Shown here one piece after another: positions 1-63,362 of a DNA stretch of 64,000 nucleotides (its first letter is position 1; each line of letters begins with the position of its first letter). The notes beneath the pieces were generated by a model, which saw nothing but the letters and a program-made list of their open reading frames with translations, did no database searches and was not told where the DNA came from. The translations under genes and the position numbers were made by a program. The DNA is from Piscicola geometra. Taxonomy: Eukaryota > Annelida > Clitellata > Hirudinida > Piscicolidae. The stretch spans positions 4,068,412 to 4,132,411 of the forward strand of contig OX030956.1 in the NCBI GenBank assembly GCA_943735955.1. Direction: 5' to 3'.

Positions 1-430
1 TGGTGATGGTGGTGGAGGGGGTGGTGGTGGTGGTGGTGATGGTGGTGGTGGTGGTGATGGTGGTGGAGGGGGTGGTGGTGGTGGTGGTGGTGGTGGTGGT
101 GGTGGGGGGGGGGGGGGGTGGTGGGGGTGGTGGTGATGGTGGTGGTGGTGGTGATGGTGGTGGAGGGGGTGGTGGTGGTGGTGGTGGTGGAGGTGGTGGT
201 GGTGGTGGTGATGGTGGTGGTGATGGTGGTGGAGGGGGTGGTGGTGGTGGTGGTGGAGGTGGTGGTGGTGGTGGTGATGGTGGTGGTGGTGGAGGGGGTG
301 GTGGTGGTGGTGGTGGTGGAGGTGGTGGTGGGGGTGGTGGTGGTGGTGGTGGAGGTGGTGGTGGTGGTGGTGATGGTGGTGGTGATGGTGGTGGAGGGGA
401 TGGTGGTGGTGGGGGTGATGATAGGGAAAG
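1..430. repeat. GGT/GTG-rich degenerate microsatellite
   Basis: The first 430 bases are almost only G and T with scattered A, built from GGT/GTGATG/GGAGGG units. Long poly-Val, poly-Gly or Met-Val open frames here are artefacts of the repeat. It lies downstream of the last visible DRC1 exon on the minus strand, so it is probably DRC1 intron sequence; on that strand it reads as ACC/CCA. I see no exon in it. Confidence 0.9.
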
Positions 431-448
431 TTGAGCGAATGGGAGGTA

Positions 449-500
449 GAGTGAAGGAGAGTAGTAGTAGCATTAGTAGTAGTAGTAGTAGTAGTAGCAA

Positions 501-535
<35 letters not shown>

Positions 536-580
536 ATGGTGGTGGTGATAGTAGTGGTAGTAGTAGTAGTAGTAGTAGTG

Positions 581-611
<31 letters not shown>

Positions 612-637
612 GGGTGGTGATGGTGGTGGTAGTAGTC

Positions 638-684
<47 letters not shown>

Positions 685-712
685 GGTGGTGGTGGTGGTG
701 GTAGTTGTGGTA
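449..712. repeat. AGT/GGT trinucleotide array
   Basis: A run of AGT units interrupted by GGT and GAT ends just short of the DRC1 exon at 718-765. On the DRC1 sense strand it is an ACT/ACC tract immediately after that exon's donor site. No coding signal is visible. Confidence 0.9.
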
Positions 713-717
713 GCCAC

Positions 718-2870
<2,153 letters not shown>

Positions 2871-3080
2871 TTTTGCTTCTCAACTTCAAGTCAATATTTA
2901 TTTCGGCTTTAAAATTTAAAGTTTAAATATATATCTTATCACCTAGTTTCTATTCGTAAATTAAATACTGTGGTTTATACTTATTACCATGACAACGTCG
3001 CTCTAGAGATGGCAAAAGAATAGAAAATAAACTTTTAACATATTTTATTAAAATACAAAATATAAAGATTAACATGAAAA
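2871..3080 (-). promoter_or_regulatory. Short intergenic spacer: TEX11-like 3' end and presumed DRC1 promoter
   Basis: About 210 bp separates the stop of the TEX11-like gene from the DRC1 start codon, both on the minus strand. It is AT-rich with no exon-like sequence. It must hold the 3' end of one gene and the promoter of the other, unless the two are co-transcribed. No clear TATA box was identified. Confidence 0.4.
3044..3049 (-). terminator. Candidate poly(A) signal of the TEX11-like gene
   Basis: TTTATT on the plus strand reads AATAAA on the minus strand, about 32 nt past the TAA stop at 3081. With DRC1 starting at 2870 on the same strand, a very short 3' UTR would be needed, which suits this position. 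The motif is common in AT-rich DNA, so this is only a candidate. Confidence 0.35.
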
Positions 3081-16260
<13,180 letters not shown>

Positions 16261-17299
16261 TGGTAAGTTGACAATTTCTGAAGGTTAGTAAAAAAATTTA
16301 AATAAAAAAAATACAATGAATTTTGATTTAACCGTGAAGTTCTTGAAGTAAGAGACAATAAGGGTTTATTAAACTCATTTTAGTGAATAGAAGAAAGAGG
16401 AAAAATTTGCAGACGATAAAAAAGTGATGTACTTTTAGTACATTAAATTTGGCTTTCATTTTTAATTATTTTAATTGTTCACAGTTTTTAAAAATTAGTA
16501 TTTGCAAAATATGGAATGTAAAAAATTTATTTGAAATAATCAACTATAATCAAATAATAAAATAATTTCTCGAGTGAATATTTGAGTAAAATCTTTAGTT
16601 GATAGTTTATACTATAGTACTATTTTTTTATTCGTAATTTGATTCAAATATAAATAGGTGTGCAGGTATCACAAATTGTTTGTCTAGGTTTTACATTCTC
16701 GACTTTTCGCTCAGTCATTTAATTTTTAAAAGATTTCCTAAAAGGTTTGGTGACAATTTATTTATCCATTTATTCTATTTTTACTCTAATTTTTATTTTT
16801 TCAAACACTGGCGCGCTTTAAGCTTTCACTATTTAAATAGTTATAAATTAAACTTTCAATACTAACTCTTTTTTATTCTAAAATATAGACTATATTTTAG
16901 AATAAAAAAGAGTTATATTATAGAGTCCAATATTTATTAATATAGTTAAGTAAAGATTATATTTTATAGAGTATTAAATTGTTTGGAGATTCTTAATAAA
17001 CTATTTTATTGACTCACCAATAGTGAATTTGACACATGAATGAAAAGTGAATCAGTTTGATTATAATATAAAAAATATAATCATTTGATCTTTTATCTAA
17101 TTTAACGAAATTGTTATTCTTTTCAAATACAATTCTACAATTTTCAAAGGATGTCAGTTTTAAACACTTACATTATAAAACTTTATAAAAAATTTTCTAC
17201 ATCATTTCACCTATGAATTTTTCACATTATCAATTTTCCCAAATCTCACAACCAAGCACCTCCACCACAGTGCATCTTCTCTCAACGATCTCATCTGAA
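16261..17299. promoter_or_regulatory. Divergent intergenic region between the TEX11-like gene and glutamate synthase
   Basis: The two genes are transcribed away from each other, and their start codons are about 1 kb apart. The region is strongly AT-rich and has no open frames resembling genes. It holds the perfect palindrome at 16863-16915. No convincing TATA or initiator could be pinned on either side. Any shared regulation of the two genes is conjecture. Confidence 0.45.
16863..16915. repeat. Perfect palindrome, 25-bp arms, 3-nt loop
   Basis: The left arm TAACTCTTTTTTATTC... (16863-16887) is exactly complementary to the right arm (16891-16915), with loop GAC. Pairing is perfect over all 25 positions. 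It could form a cruciform or, if transcribed, a hairpin. It lies roughly 385-435 bp upstream of the glutamate synthase start. Confidence 0.95.
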
Positions 17300-55259
<37,960 letters not shown>

Positions 55260-55267
55260 TGGTGGTG

Positions 55268-55462
55268 GTAGTGTCAGTGAGAGTGTCAGTGGTTTCGAGA
55301 AGGGTGGTGGTGGTGGTGTCAGTGAGAGTGTCAGTGGTTTCGAGAAGGGTGGTCGTGGTGGTGTCAGTGAGAGTGTCAGTGGTTTCGAGAAGGGTGGTGG
55401 TGGTGGTGTCAGTGAGAGTGTCAGTGGTTTCGAGAAGGGTGGTGGTGGTGGTGGTGGTGGTT
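55268..55462. repeat. Minisatellite, about 60-bp unit (GTGTCAGTGAGAGTGTCAGT)
   Basis: Four units containing GTTTCGAGAAGGGTGGTGG, starting a few bases after the glutamate synthase stop codon, so probably within its 3' UTR if transcribed. Confidence 0.93.
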
Positions 55463-55474
55463 TTGGTTGAGAGG

Positions 55475-55727
55475 ATGGTTGTGATAGTTGTGGTTGTGGT
55501 TGTAACTTTAGATGTAGTGGTGTAGTGGTGGTTGTAGTTGCATGGTGGTTGTAGCTGCAGTGGTGGTTGAAGCAGTTGTTGCAGTGGTGGTAGTTGTAGG
55601 TTAATGGCGTGTTGGAGGAGATGGGAAAGGAGTATTGGCTGAAACGCTGGTAGGGTTGATGAGATTGTCTATGTGGTGCTGGAGCTGCAATGGGGCACAG
55701 AGATTAATTACTTGATGACTTGAAGAC
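55475..55727 (-). repeat. Left arm of a large inverted duplication
   Basis: The reverse complement of this segment matches 58709-58935 closely: CAAGTCATCAAGTAATTAAT, then the CTGCAGCTCCAGCACCACA region, GTTTCAGCCAA and CCATTAACCTACAACTACC. Identity is about 95 percent over the core 125 bp and lower in the ACAACC-rich remainder. Confidence 0.85.
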
Positions 55728-57523
55728 CGAAAAAAGAAAAACTATTTTCTATAAATAGAAAATTAAAGGCTAAAAAAACTATACATTAAAAAGCTTTAAT
55801 ATTAGTCTTAGTTGAGGATGTGCCGCGTGTAATGGCAGTGTTTCAACAGTCCTTTTCAATTTGTAGTCACTTATTTAGCGACAGCCCTCGCTCGTCTCTC
55901 GGTGAAGTAGCATCGTCATGTCTTTTTCATCGGTGCATGCGTTTTTTTTCTCTATGACCGCTCCACTGCTAGTTTGAAAGTTGTTTAAATGCTGGAGTGG
56001 TTCAACTTCATGCAATCAAGTCATTCTAAGACTTCAATGGCTCTGCTGGTGAATCTCGCAAGATATGGCATAGTAATTTGCAATTGATTACATTTTAACA
56101 TGTGTACTCTAATTTGTTTGAGCTTATGTGAAGTTAAAATTTTTGTTGTAATTGAACTTTAATTAGATAATATAGTAGTGTATTAATTGAATATTGATTG
56201 GATTATATAGTTGACTCGTAAATGAATAATTTAGTTGAAAACTAATCATATTATATATTTTAATTTAAAATGAATTATTTATTGAATCGGGAGACTATTG
56301 ATTCGATCTCGCGAGCAATACTCACTCAATAGTAGTAGTCTTCAAAGCGGTTTAGAAGTTAGGCTTAGGCTTAGATCATAAACCTTTTGTTGGAATATAC
56401 ATACATTCATGTATGTATAGAAGTTCAGCGACCCTACGTTACTGACTCGTTGCTTTGTTGTAATGACTTCTTTGCAGTTTTTTTGTTGTTTCAGTAATGG
56501 TTTGCCCATCTGGACACTTTGCGAGAAGTTTAAGCTGCAATTTACCCCGTCAATTTTCATTACGTGACTTTTGCATCCGTGTAACTTTTTATTACCGCCT
56601 GTAAAAACTTGAATTTCCGAGAGATATTTTCAATTAATTCTATATTCATGACGGCTTCTACTGACTGAGCGCTTCTCATAGATGCTTGCATAGCGTTCAT
56701 TTAGTTGAATGAGAACTCAAACACAGGTTTATGTGAAGTCTGTATTGCCTATAAGTGTTTAGAATATTTTGGGAAAATCGTCAAAATTCGTTCACGGGGC
56801 CGAAATTTGTTTTTTTGTTCCAATTTGTTCCATTTGATTATTACAGTTTCGGCCGCTTGTTCCATTCTCGATTCTTCCTCATTTCTTCGAATTCCAGTGG
56901 ACATTTAATTTTGGGGAGTATAATATATTAAAGTAGAACAAGAAATTGTTCACAAGTCGATTCCAAGTCTAAATCTCTAGTTATTTATAAACGGGTGTAT
57001 GGCAATTTTCCTAATACTCATGCGTTTGATACTTACACTACTACTACTGCTACTATTACTACTACTACTACTACTACTACACACGGCTACTAATTTCAAG
57101 GCTATTAAAAACAAAAATAGTCTGTTTAATATGCAGCACTTTATTCTAGGTTTTTATAACCGATCTTGCTATCTCGTCATGATCTTCATCCGTTTTATTC
57201 ATTTATTTATAATTTGAAATTTGTTTGATCTTAAATACATTGTCATTTTTGTCACAAAATTCATATAAAATATAATTTTTTATTATTGATGTTTTTAGTT
57301 ACTTTAATTTCATTATTTCGACCTTAAATTGAAATGTGAAATTAATGTAAAATCTACTGTTATTTTTCACTTCTTAGAAGCATAGGTTGTTGTTGCTAGT
57401 GTTTTGGTGATGATGCTTTACACTTCACGGAAATGTAAGTTGCATTTGTGTTTTAGATTTAGCTTAGTTGACTTGAGATTCGCGTGTAAACTCTATTCAA
57501 CCGTGTTTCAGCGTGCTTTAGTA

Positions 57524-57960
57524 GACATTTTTAGTTTAAAGACACCTCGTTGTCTGAAAGTATATTATATTTATTAAATACATAGAGTGAACGTTAAATA
57601 ATAGTATTAAAAAATACTTTCTAAATTTATTCACTTGTCATATTATTCAATTAAATTTACTTTTAAATTTGTGCAGCCAACACATCGGAAAATATCGAAG
57701 TCTTCGGACATTTTAAAATAATTAATTTGTATAATTTTGAAAATATCGGTATAAATATTATTATTTGAATCGTAACAAATTCCTAAAGAGAAGAATATTG
57801 AAGGCATTCGTTTGTGTTCATAAGTTTTTTTTATTTTAAACAACATAAATTAACAATATAGATAAATTGCGTCCGATATAAAAGCAAAAATAAATCAATT
57901 TTTTCGAAATAATAAGGTGTCTGAAAACTAAAAATGTCCGAAATATTTAGTCTTTTACTG
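57524..57960. mobile_element. Possible decayed Tc1/mariner-like MITE
   Basis: GACATTTTTAGTTTAAAGAC (57524 on) and the inverted copy at 57915-57938 match at 22 of 24 positions. The right side continues GTCCGAAATATTTAGTCTTT and ends ACTG followed by TA, as in TA-duplicating elements. The left outer end is not intact, so the boundaries and class are uncertain. Confidence 0.4.
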
Positions 57961-58102
57961 TATATCATTTGACCATTCAAAAAGTATTTTAATAAATTTG
58001 ATTATATTCTTCAACGCTCACTTCATCTTATTTCGGAAGATCTATGCTCTACAAATAATATTCACCAGGATTCTATAAACGGCTTCCAGTATGCAGTGAA
58101 CA

Positions 58103-58240
58103 TTCTCCCCCACCCCCTCCCTCCTCACCCACCCCCTCCCTCCTTCCCCACCCCTTCCCTCCTCCCCTACCCCCTCTCTTTTCCCCCACCCTTCCTCCTC
58201 ACCCACCCTCTCTCTTCTCCGCCATCCCCTCCCCCCTCCC
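58103..58240. repeat. CCCTCC-rich pyrimidine tract
   Basis: About 140 bases of CCCACCCCCTCCCTCCTC-type sequence with no visible gene. Confidence 0.85.
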
Positions 58241-58708
58241 AGTAAATCAATTTTCTAACTCAACAATTTGAACGATTAGAATATATTTTGTATGCTATGA
58301 AGGTATTTGATTGGAAACGAAACATCTTGGTTCCTTTATTGAAATCATACTTTTGCCGTTGGAATCCCGATGAATTATTTTCATACATTTCTTGATTACA
58401 AATTACAACGAAGTATGTACGTGGATTCGATGAGATGCTTAAACGTTTCAGTTAGCAATAGGAAACATGCATATTGCTTTAATCTGGTCATTGTTTTCAG
58501 TAAAAAAATGTGAAGTGGTTTTTCTTTTGTTTCTAAAACTGTTTAGAATGTAGATTATAGACGATTTAAGAAATTAATAATTAAAAAGATAATAAAAAAG
58601 TAAAGTTATTTAAACAAAACATGTTTCTAGGTCACGCTTGGAGTCCTGCAAATGTAGGTCAACTAGTAGATGAACAAGATTTAACTCACTAACTCCAAGT
58701 CATCAAGT

Positions 58709-58935
58709 AATTAATCTCTGTGGCCCCACTGCAGCTCCAGCACCACATTGACAATCTCATCAACCCTACCAGCGTTTCAGCCAACCCTCCTTTCCCATCT
58801 CCTCCAACACGCCATTAACCTACAACTACCACCACTACAACTACAACCACAACTGCACCTCAAACTACAACTACAGCCAACACTACACCACTACATCTGA
58901 AGCTACAACCACAACCATCAGCCATTCCATCCTCA
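58709..58935 (+). repeat. Right arm of the inverted duplication
   Basis: Partner of 55475-55727 (see there). It joins directly to the truncated reverse transcriptase at its right edge. Confidence 0.85.
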
Positions 58936-60170
58936 TCGACAGACTTCATAAAGAAATTGGAGTTGATGGAACTGCTTTAAACTTGCTGTCATCATATTTA
59001 GAAAATAGACATTATCAAGTTAAACTAGGAACACACATCTCATCACCAAGCAATATACAACACGGGGTTCCTCAAGGCTCTGTTCTTGGACCGCTTCTTT
59101 TCACCACATACATCTCACCTATCTCAAATATAGTCAACCAATTCAATAGAACCTACCATAAATATGCTGATGATATACAACTTCTTCAATTCATCACACC
59201 TAATACATCCAACCAAGCTACTAGTAACCTCACATCTTGCATACAAACCATGGAAACTTGGTTCCTCAATAACTATCTCCACTTTAACACTACTAAATCA
59301 GAAATAATAAAACTAGGCACCCTTTTTCAATTAAATAGTTTAAATACCATATCATCTTTCGACATAAACTCAAATAACATCCCCATCAATAACAATCTCA
59401 AAATACTTTGAGTCACCCTTGATAGCAAACTCATTTTCAAAAACCACATCACATCTATCATCCAATCATCACACTATCATCTCAAAGCAATCAAACACAT
59501 ACGCCCATTCATTACTACTGATCTCTCCGCCTCACTTTCCCGATGTCTAATACTTAGGAGACTTGACTACTGTAACTCGCTATTTTATAATATCACCAAT
59601 CAAGAAAGAAATCGTCTACAGTCAGTTTTAAACAAGGCTGCTAGAATCACACTCAATTGTGACTACCCAGGCCATCACCTTGTTCAGTCATCAAATGATA
59701 ATCTTATAAAACTCCACTGGCTTCCTATAGACTTTCGAATATCCTTCAAAATAGCCATCACTACATTCAAAATTCTTCAAACTTCAATACCGTCATATCT
59801 CAGCAAACTCATAACTAACAAAACATCAAAAAACAACTGCGTTCATCTTCATCTCTTCTCATCAACCAAGAATCCACTACAAACAACATCTCAAAAAGAG
59901 CATTCCGTCACGCAGCTCCAACAACTTGGAATGCCCTCCCACCTGCACTTCGCAACATCAACCAATTTTCGACTTTCAAAGCCAAACTGAAAACTCATTA
60001 TTTTAACTTAGCTTATCACTCATAATTACTCCATGCTACTCTTTGCTTTCTTTTTTATAACATTACTATTATAATTATTTTTATTTCTTTATTGCATTAC
60101 GACGTAGTGAGAGCGCTTCAGTTGCGTGCCCGGGCGCTATACAAAAACGACAATTATAATTATTATTACA
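58930..60170 (+). mobile_element. CR1/L2/jockey-type LINE, 5'-truncated 3' portion
   Basis: Begins abruptly within the reverse transcriptase at HSILIDRLHKEIGVDG and continues through the conserved GVPQGSVLGPLLF and YADDIQLL motifs. The C-terminal part (DYCNSLFYNI, RLQSVLNKAARI, LHWLPIDFRI, then TTWNALPPALR and FKAKLKTHYF) is typical of this clade. A TGA after LKIL and at least one frameshift near 59835 break the frame. The 3' end carries GGGCGCTATACAAAAACGAC and an ATT-rich tail. Confidence 0.88.
58983..59411 (+). pseudogene. Reverse transcriptase fragment of the LINE
   Basis: The longest open part of the LINE, covering the catalytic YADD box and the preceding PQGSVLGP loop. It lacks the N-terminal fingers and is closed by an in-frame TGA, after which the homologous frame continues. 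It is non-functional. Confidence 0.88.
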
Positions 60171-61025
60171 TCTAACTTCAAACAAAAAAGTCAAGCGTTA
60201 CCAACACCCCACCATTGCGCTCAGTGGGCTAAGGGTTGAGTCGAGGAGTTTGAATAGGGATTGTGTGGGAGGAAGCGTTGAATTGAGCGAGTGAAAAGAC
60301 TGTCTTGGAAATGTTGAAAGCAATGATTAATGGTCACATTACTAAGACAAGTCTTATATAGTTCATATAACTCAACCCGTAACATAAAACCTGCATATGC
60401 AATATAACAAGCTATTAAACTAATCCGGTCTAAACTACTTTAAGATCATTTGACAATGGTTCATGCTATGATTTAAGGTAAGCTTTCAAAATTATTTATG
60501 TATGTAAATTAAAAATAATTCAAAATAAGTTAACACTATTTTTAGGTATCAGTTTGGAATTGTTTTCAAAGTGTTTAAAATATTGTTAAAACCGTAGTTA
60601 CAGTCTTTAAAGTAGCTTCAAAATCATGATTATTCAAAAGAAAAAACCACAATAGTTAGAAAATTCTAAGAGCCAAAAATATTGAAATTAAACGAAAAAT
60701 TAATTTTTGGAAAAAATTAACACAGATGTCTACATAATCAGGGTGTAAATTGAACTTTTCAAGAAGGTTCGGGGTAAAAAGGGTCAGAATTATCTCTCCA
60801 AGAATAATGGATTTTCTAGGGTGTTATACCCTTTCCCCCTCTTCAATTAATTTATAAATTGTAGTAAATATATTGGTAAATAAATCTAATTTTTTAAACT
60901 ACTATATAATTTTTTAACCTACTATATAATTATTTAATCATATATTAGTAATTAAAACAACATATTATCAGTTGATGGGTGTTGAATCGTTTTCTTAAAA
61001 AAGAATAAATTCCTTTCAGAATCCT
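60171..61025. other. Intergenic sequence without recognisable features
   Basis: AT-rich DNA between the LINE and the minus-strand gene at 61026. I see no open frame, RNA gene or clear repeat. A poly(A) signal for the minus-strand gene must lie here if it has a normal 3' end, but none stands out. Confidence 0.6.
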
Positions 61026-62540
61026 TTACATGTTTGGTGTGACAAAGCGTGAATCGAAGTTGCTGCTGCTTTGTCTGTTGTACATGGAGTGTTGTCGAGC
61101 TTGATGTTGTTGTGCTTGTTGTTGAAACTGTTTTGGGAGTTGTTGCGGTTGTTGATACTGTTGCTGGTGTTGTTGATACTGTTGCTGGTGTTGTTGATAC
61201 TGTTGCTGGTGTTGTTGATACTGTTGCTGGTGTTGTTGATACTGTTGTGAGTGTTGATGATACTGTTGTGGGTGTTGTTGAAACTGTTGTAGGTGTTGCT
61301 GGTGAGATCCTCGTTGTCGAGGACTTAAAGTGATGTTGTTGTTGTAGCTTGTTGGCTCGATGGAAGATGGATAGTTTAGTTGGTTGTGCTTGTGTCTCTG
61401 TTCGGCATGAAGCTCTGGTTGGCGCTGGCGTTGGTAGCGTTGAGGATTGCTTTGATCTTTCGAAATGCGTCTTTCTCGACTTTGCTCAGCGAAATACTGC
61501 TTGTAATTCAGAAAGTCATTGTCGGAGTCACTATCTTGCATGGTCACCCGTTCACTCTGCTGCGGCACGATCAACCTTCTTCTATGTCCCACATTCTGAT
61601 AATCAGAATCAGCGTTGAGTAGATCATTCCTTATTCCATAAATTCTGTCTTTATTGGAGACTGCCCGCTCATCAAGCTCAACTCCCTGGAATCTCTCAAC
61701 AAACGATCTGTCTACTTGCCGTGCGTCTGATGCGATCTTTTTGCCTACGACGACTCTGGCTTCGGTGGAGTAGAACTGGTCTTGCGGGGAAGAGAGAACT
61801 GTTTGCTTCACGCTGGGGTAGTTGTCTTCTTCCGGAAAAGCCCTAGAGGAAAAAGAATGTCCATTTTGGTGGCTGGGGTGGATTGTGATTCTCTGCATGT
61901 TGCTGATCGAAGGGTGTGTGGCAGGATGCCGTCTCGAAAAGCCACTAACCACAGACTCACTGCTCCTCATGGCCCTCTGAGGCCTTGTGTCACTCCTCAA
62001 AAAGCTTTTGGAAGAGGGGGGTCTTTCGTTTGTGTTCCTGCTCATGGTGCTCCTATCAACGTGGATGAGGTTGGCACCTCGTCTTGAAGCTTCAGAGTCC
62101 TTCAGAGTGGCTTTCTTCGGCGCTGATTGTCCGCTGGTGAGTTCCTTGAAGAGGTTCTCGTACTCCTCAGCGTACTGCCGCTTGCTCGTCTGGAAGGTGA
62201 ATATCTCGTACTTGAAGGCAGCTCTGCGAGATTTGATGACGCAGACAAGGACATTAGGATAGAACTTGTCTTGGTAGAGGAGTCTCAGCTGGCTAAAGGG
62301 GATGTGTTCGTGGGGGGCTCCAGTGATCGTCTCAGAAACTCTGTCTCCGAAGGTGAGGCCTGAGGAGGAGAGCTTGAGCGTCTGTTTGACGGGCTTGCCA
62401 AAGGTGCCCAAGTAGTCAGCCTTTTCCGGAGCGAAGTCGCTGAAGTCGTTGGCGTAGAACTTGTGCAGGAGCTTCACTTGCTTCGAGAATCGAAAGTAAT
62501 CGACGAGTCGGTCGATGGAAAGGTCTTCAAACACAGACAT
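61026..62540 (-). CDS. Intronless 504-aa protein with PTB/PH-like N-terminus and Gln-rich C-terminus
   Basis: A complete uninterrupted frame from the ATG at 62540 to the TAA at 61026. About residues 40-135 look like a phosphotyrosine-binding (PTB) or PH-type fold: DYLGTFGKPVKQTLKLSSSG, then IPFSQLRLLYQDKFYPNVLV, then FQTSKRQYAEEYENLFKEL, which resembles the final PTB helix. The middle is Ser/Arg-rich and disordered. The C-terminal part has about six QQYQQH-type repeats and other Gln/His runs. No name or orthologue is recognised. A single exon is unusual beside the intron-dense neighbours. PTB membership is inferred from pattern only and should be treated as moderate to weak. Confidence 0.7.
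   Translation of the reverse strand: MSVFEDLSIDRLVDYFRFSKQVKLLHKFYANDFSDFAPEKADYLGTFGKPVKQTLKLSSSGLTFGDRVSETITGAPHEHIPFSQLRLLYQDKFYPNVLVCVIKSRRAAFKYEIFTFQTSKRQYAEEYENLFKELTSGQSAPKKATLKDSEASRRGANLIHVDRSTMSRNTNERPPSSKSFLRSDTRPQRAMRSSESVVSGFSRRHPATHPSISNMQRITIHPSHQNGHSFSSRAFPEEDNYPSVKQTVLSSPQDQFYSTEARVVVGKKIASDARQVDRSFVERFQGVELDERAVSNKDRIYGIRNDLLNADSDYQNVGHRRRLIVPQQSERVTMQDSDSDNDFLNYKQYFAEQSRERRISKDQSNPQRYQRQRQPELHAEQRHKHNQLNYPSSIEPTSYNNNITLSPRQRGSHQQHLQQFQQHPQQYHQHSQQYQQHQQQYQQHQQQYQQHQQQYQQHQQQYQQPQQLPKQFQQQAQQHQARQHSMYNRQSSSNFDSRFVTPNM
61140..61290 (-). repeat. Coding hexamer-type repeat encoding QQYQQH units
   Basis: An 18-bp unit containing TGTTGTTGATACTGTTGC is tandemly repeated inside the gene and specifies Gln/Tyr/His repeats. 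It is a coding minisatellite likely to vary in length. Confidence 0.9.
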
Positions 62541-63362
62541 TTCCGCTGCTTTGTTGCAATATTCCGATGAAACTTCGCAGTGACTGCCTTCTTGTCAGCA
62601 TTGTCGCTGCATTAAAAGACACCAAGTGTAAACTGAATAGAGGCCTTTAAATAACTACAGCTGCTGCGTTGATTGGCTTGAGCCTTTGAATGCATAGGTG
62701 CTCAATTCTAGCACCTACGTGATTTCGCAAATAACAATCTAGAATGTCTCTTAGTCAATTTATTAATTTTGCAGTTTTTTTTCTTTTATAGTAAAATGTC
62801 GTTTTAATCGCATGCAGTCACTTTCAGAATCCAAGGTACAACTATTGGTTCTTCCAGTCTTCTCAGCGTTAAAACCTTGAAATTCTACGTCAAGTTTTTG
62901 TCTTTGGTAAACATTAAACAAACAACAGCTATACTGCATTGAGCTAAGATTAAGTTTTGCAATACTTTGTTTGGGTAGGTATGTCTTATAAGTTATAGTA
63001 CGTCAAAAGAAACTTTATCTCTCAATCAATCAATCAAACAATTAATCAATCAATCAATCAATCAAATTTATTTTTATAGCACTTTTCTCAAATTCAAAAG
63101 CACATTTAAGCACATTCATTTCTGGTGGCAGTGGTGCATGTGTGATGCAAACTCGATGGGTTGTTGTCCGCTCAAGAAATCGTTGCTCTCACCCTCAGAA
63201 ACCACTGTTCATGCAAAAGTTAGGGTGACCTTTCATGCTATTTTAACAACTATTTCACACATTATTTTTGTATTCAAATGGTTTATATATTTTTTTCATT
63301 TAATCTTTTTTCTATAATTTGTTTAATAAAAATGCTAAAAATTATGTTTGTCTTTTAAAAAG
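62541..63362. other. Intergenic or intronic stretch between the PTB-like gene and the coiled-coil exons
   Basis: No exon was found. It includes the candidate TATA box at 62646-62653 and an (AATC)n tract at 63026-63065. Next to that tract is TTTTTATAGCACTTTTCTCA, a reverse LINE/SINE-tail-like sequence. The plus-strand gene's earlier exons, if any, were not found here, so they may be in divergent form or absent. Confidence 0.4.
62646..62653 (-). promoter_or_regulatory. Candidate TATA box (TATTTAAA) of the PTB-like gene
   Basis: On the minus strand TATTTAAAGG lies about 106-113 bp upstream of the ATG, which would leave an 80-nt 5' UTR. It stands in locally less AT-rich sequence. No experimental support; candidate only. 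Confidence 0.3.

Larger units (their letters stand above)
55728..58708. other. AT-rich gene-poor spacer between the inverted arms
   Basis: About 3 kb with only short open frames and no protein I recognise. It contains a possible Tc1/mariner-like remnant (57524-57960) and a CT-rich tract (58103-58240). I see no tRNA, rRNA or exon-like block. Confidence 0.6.
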
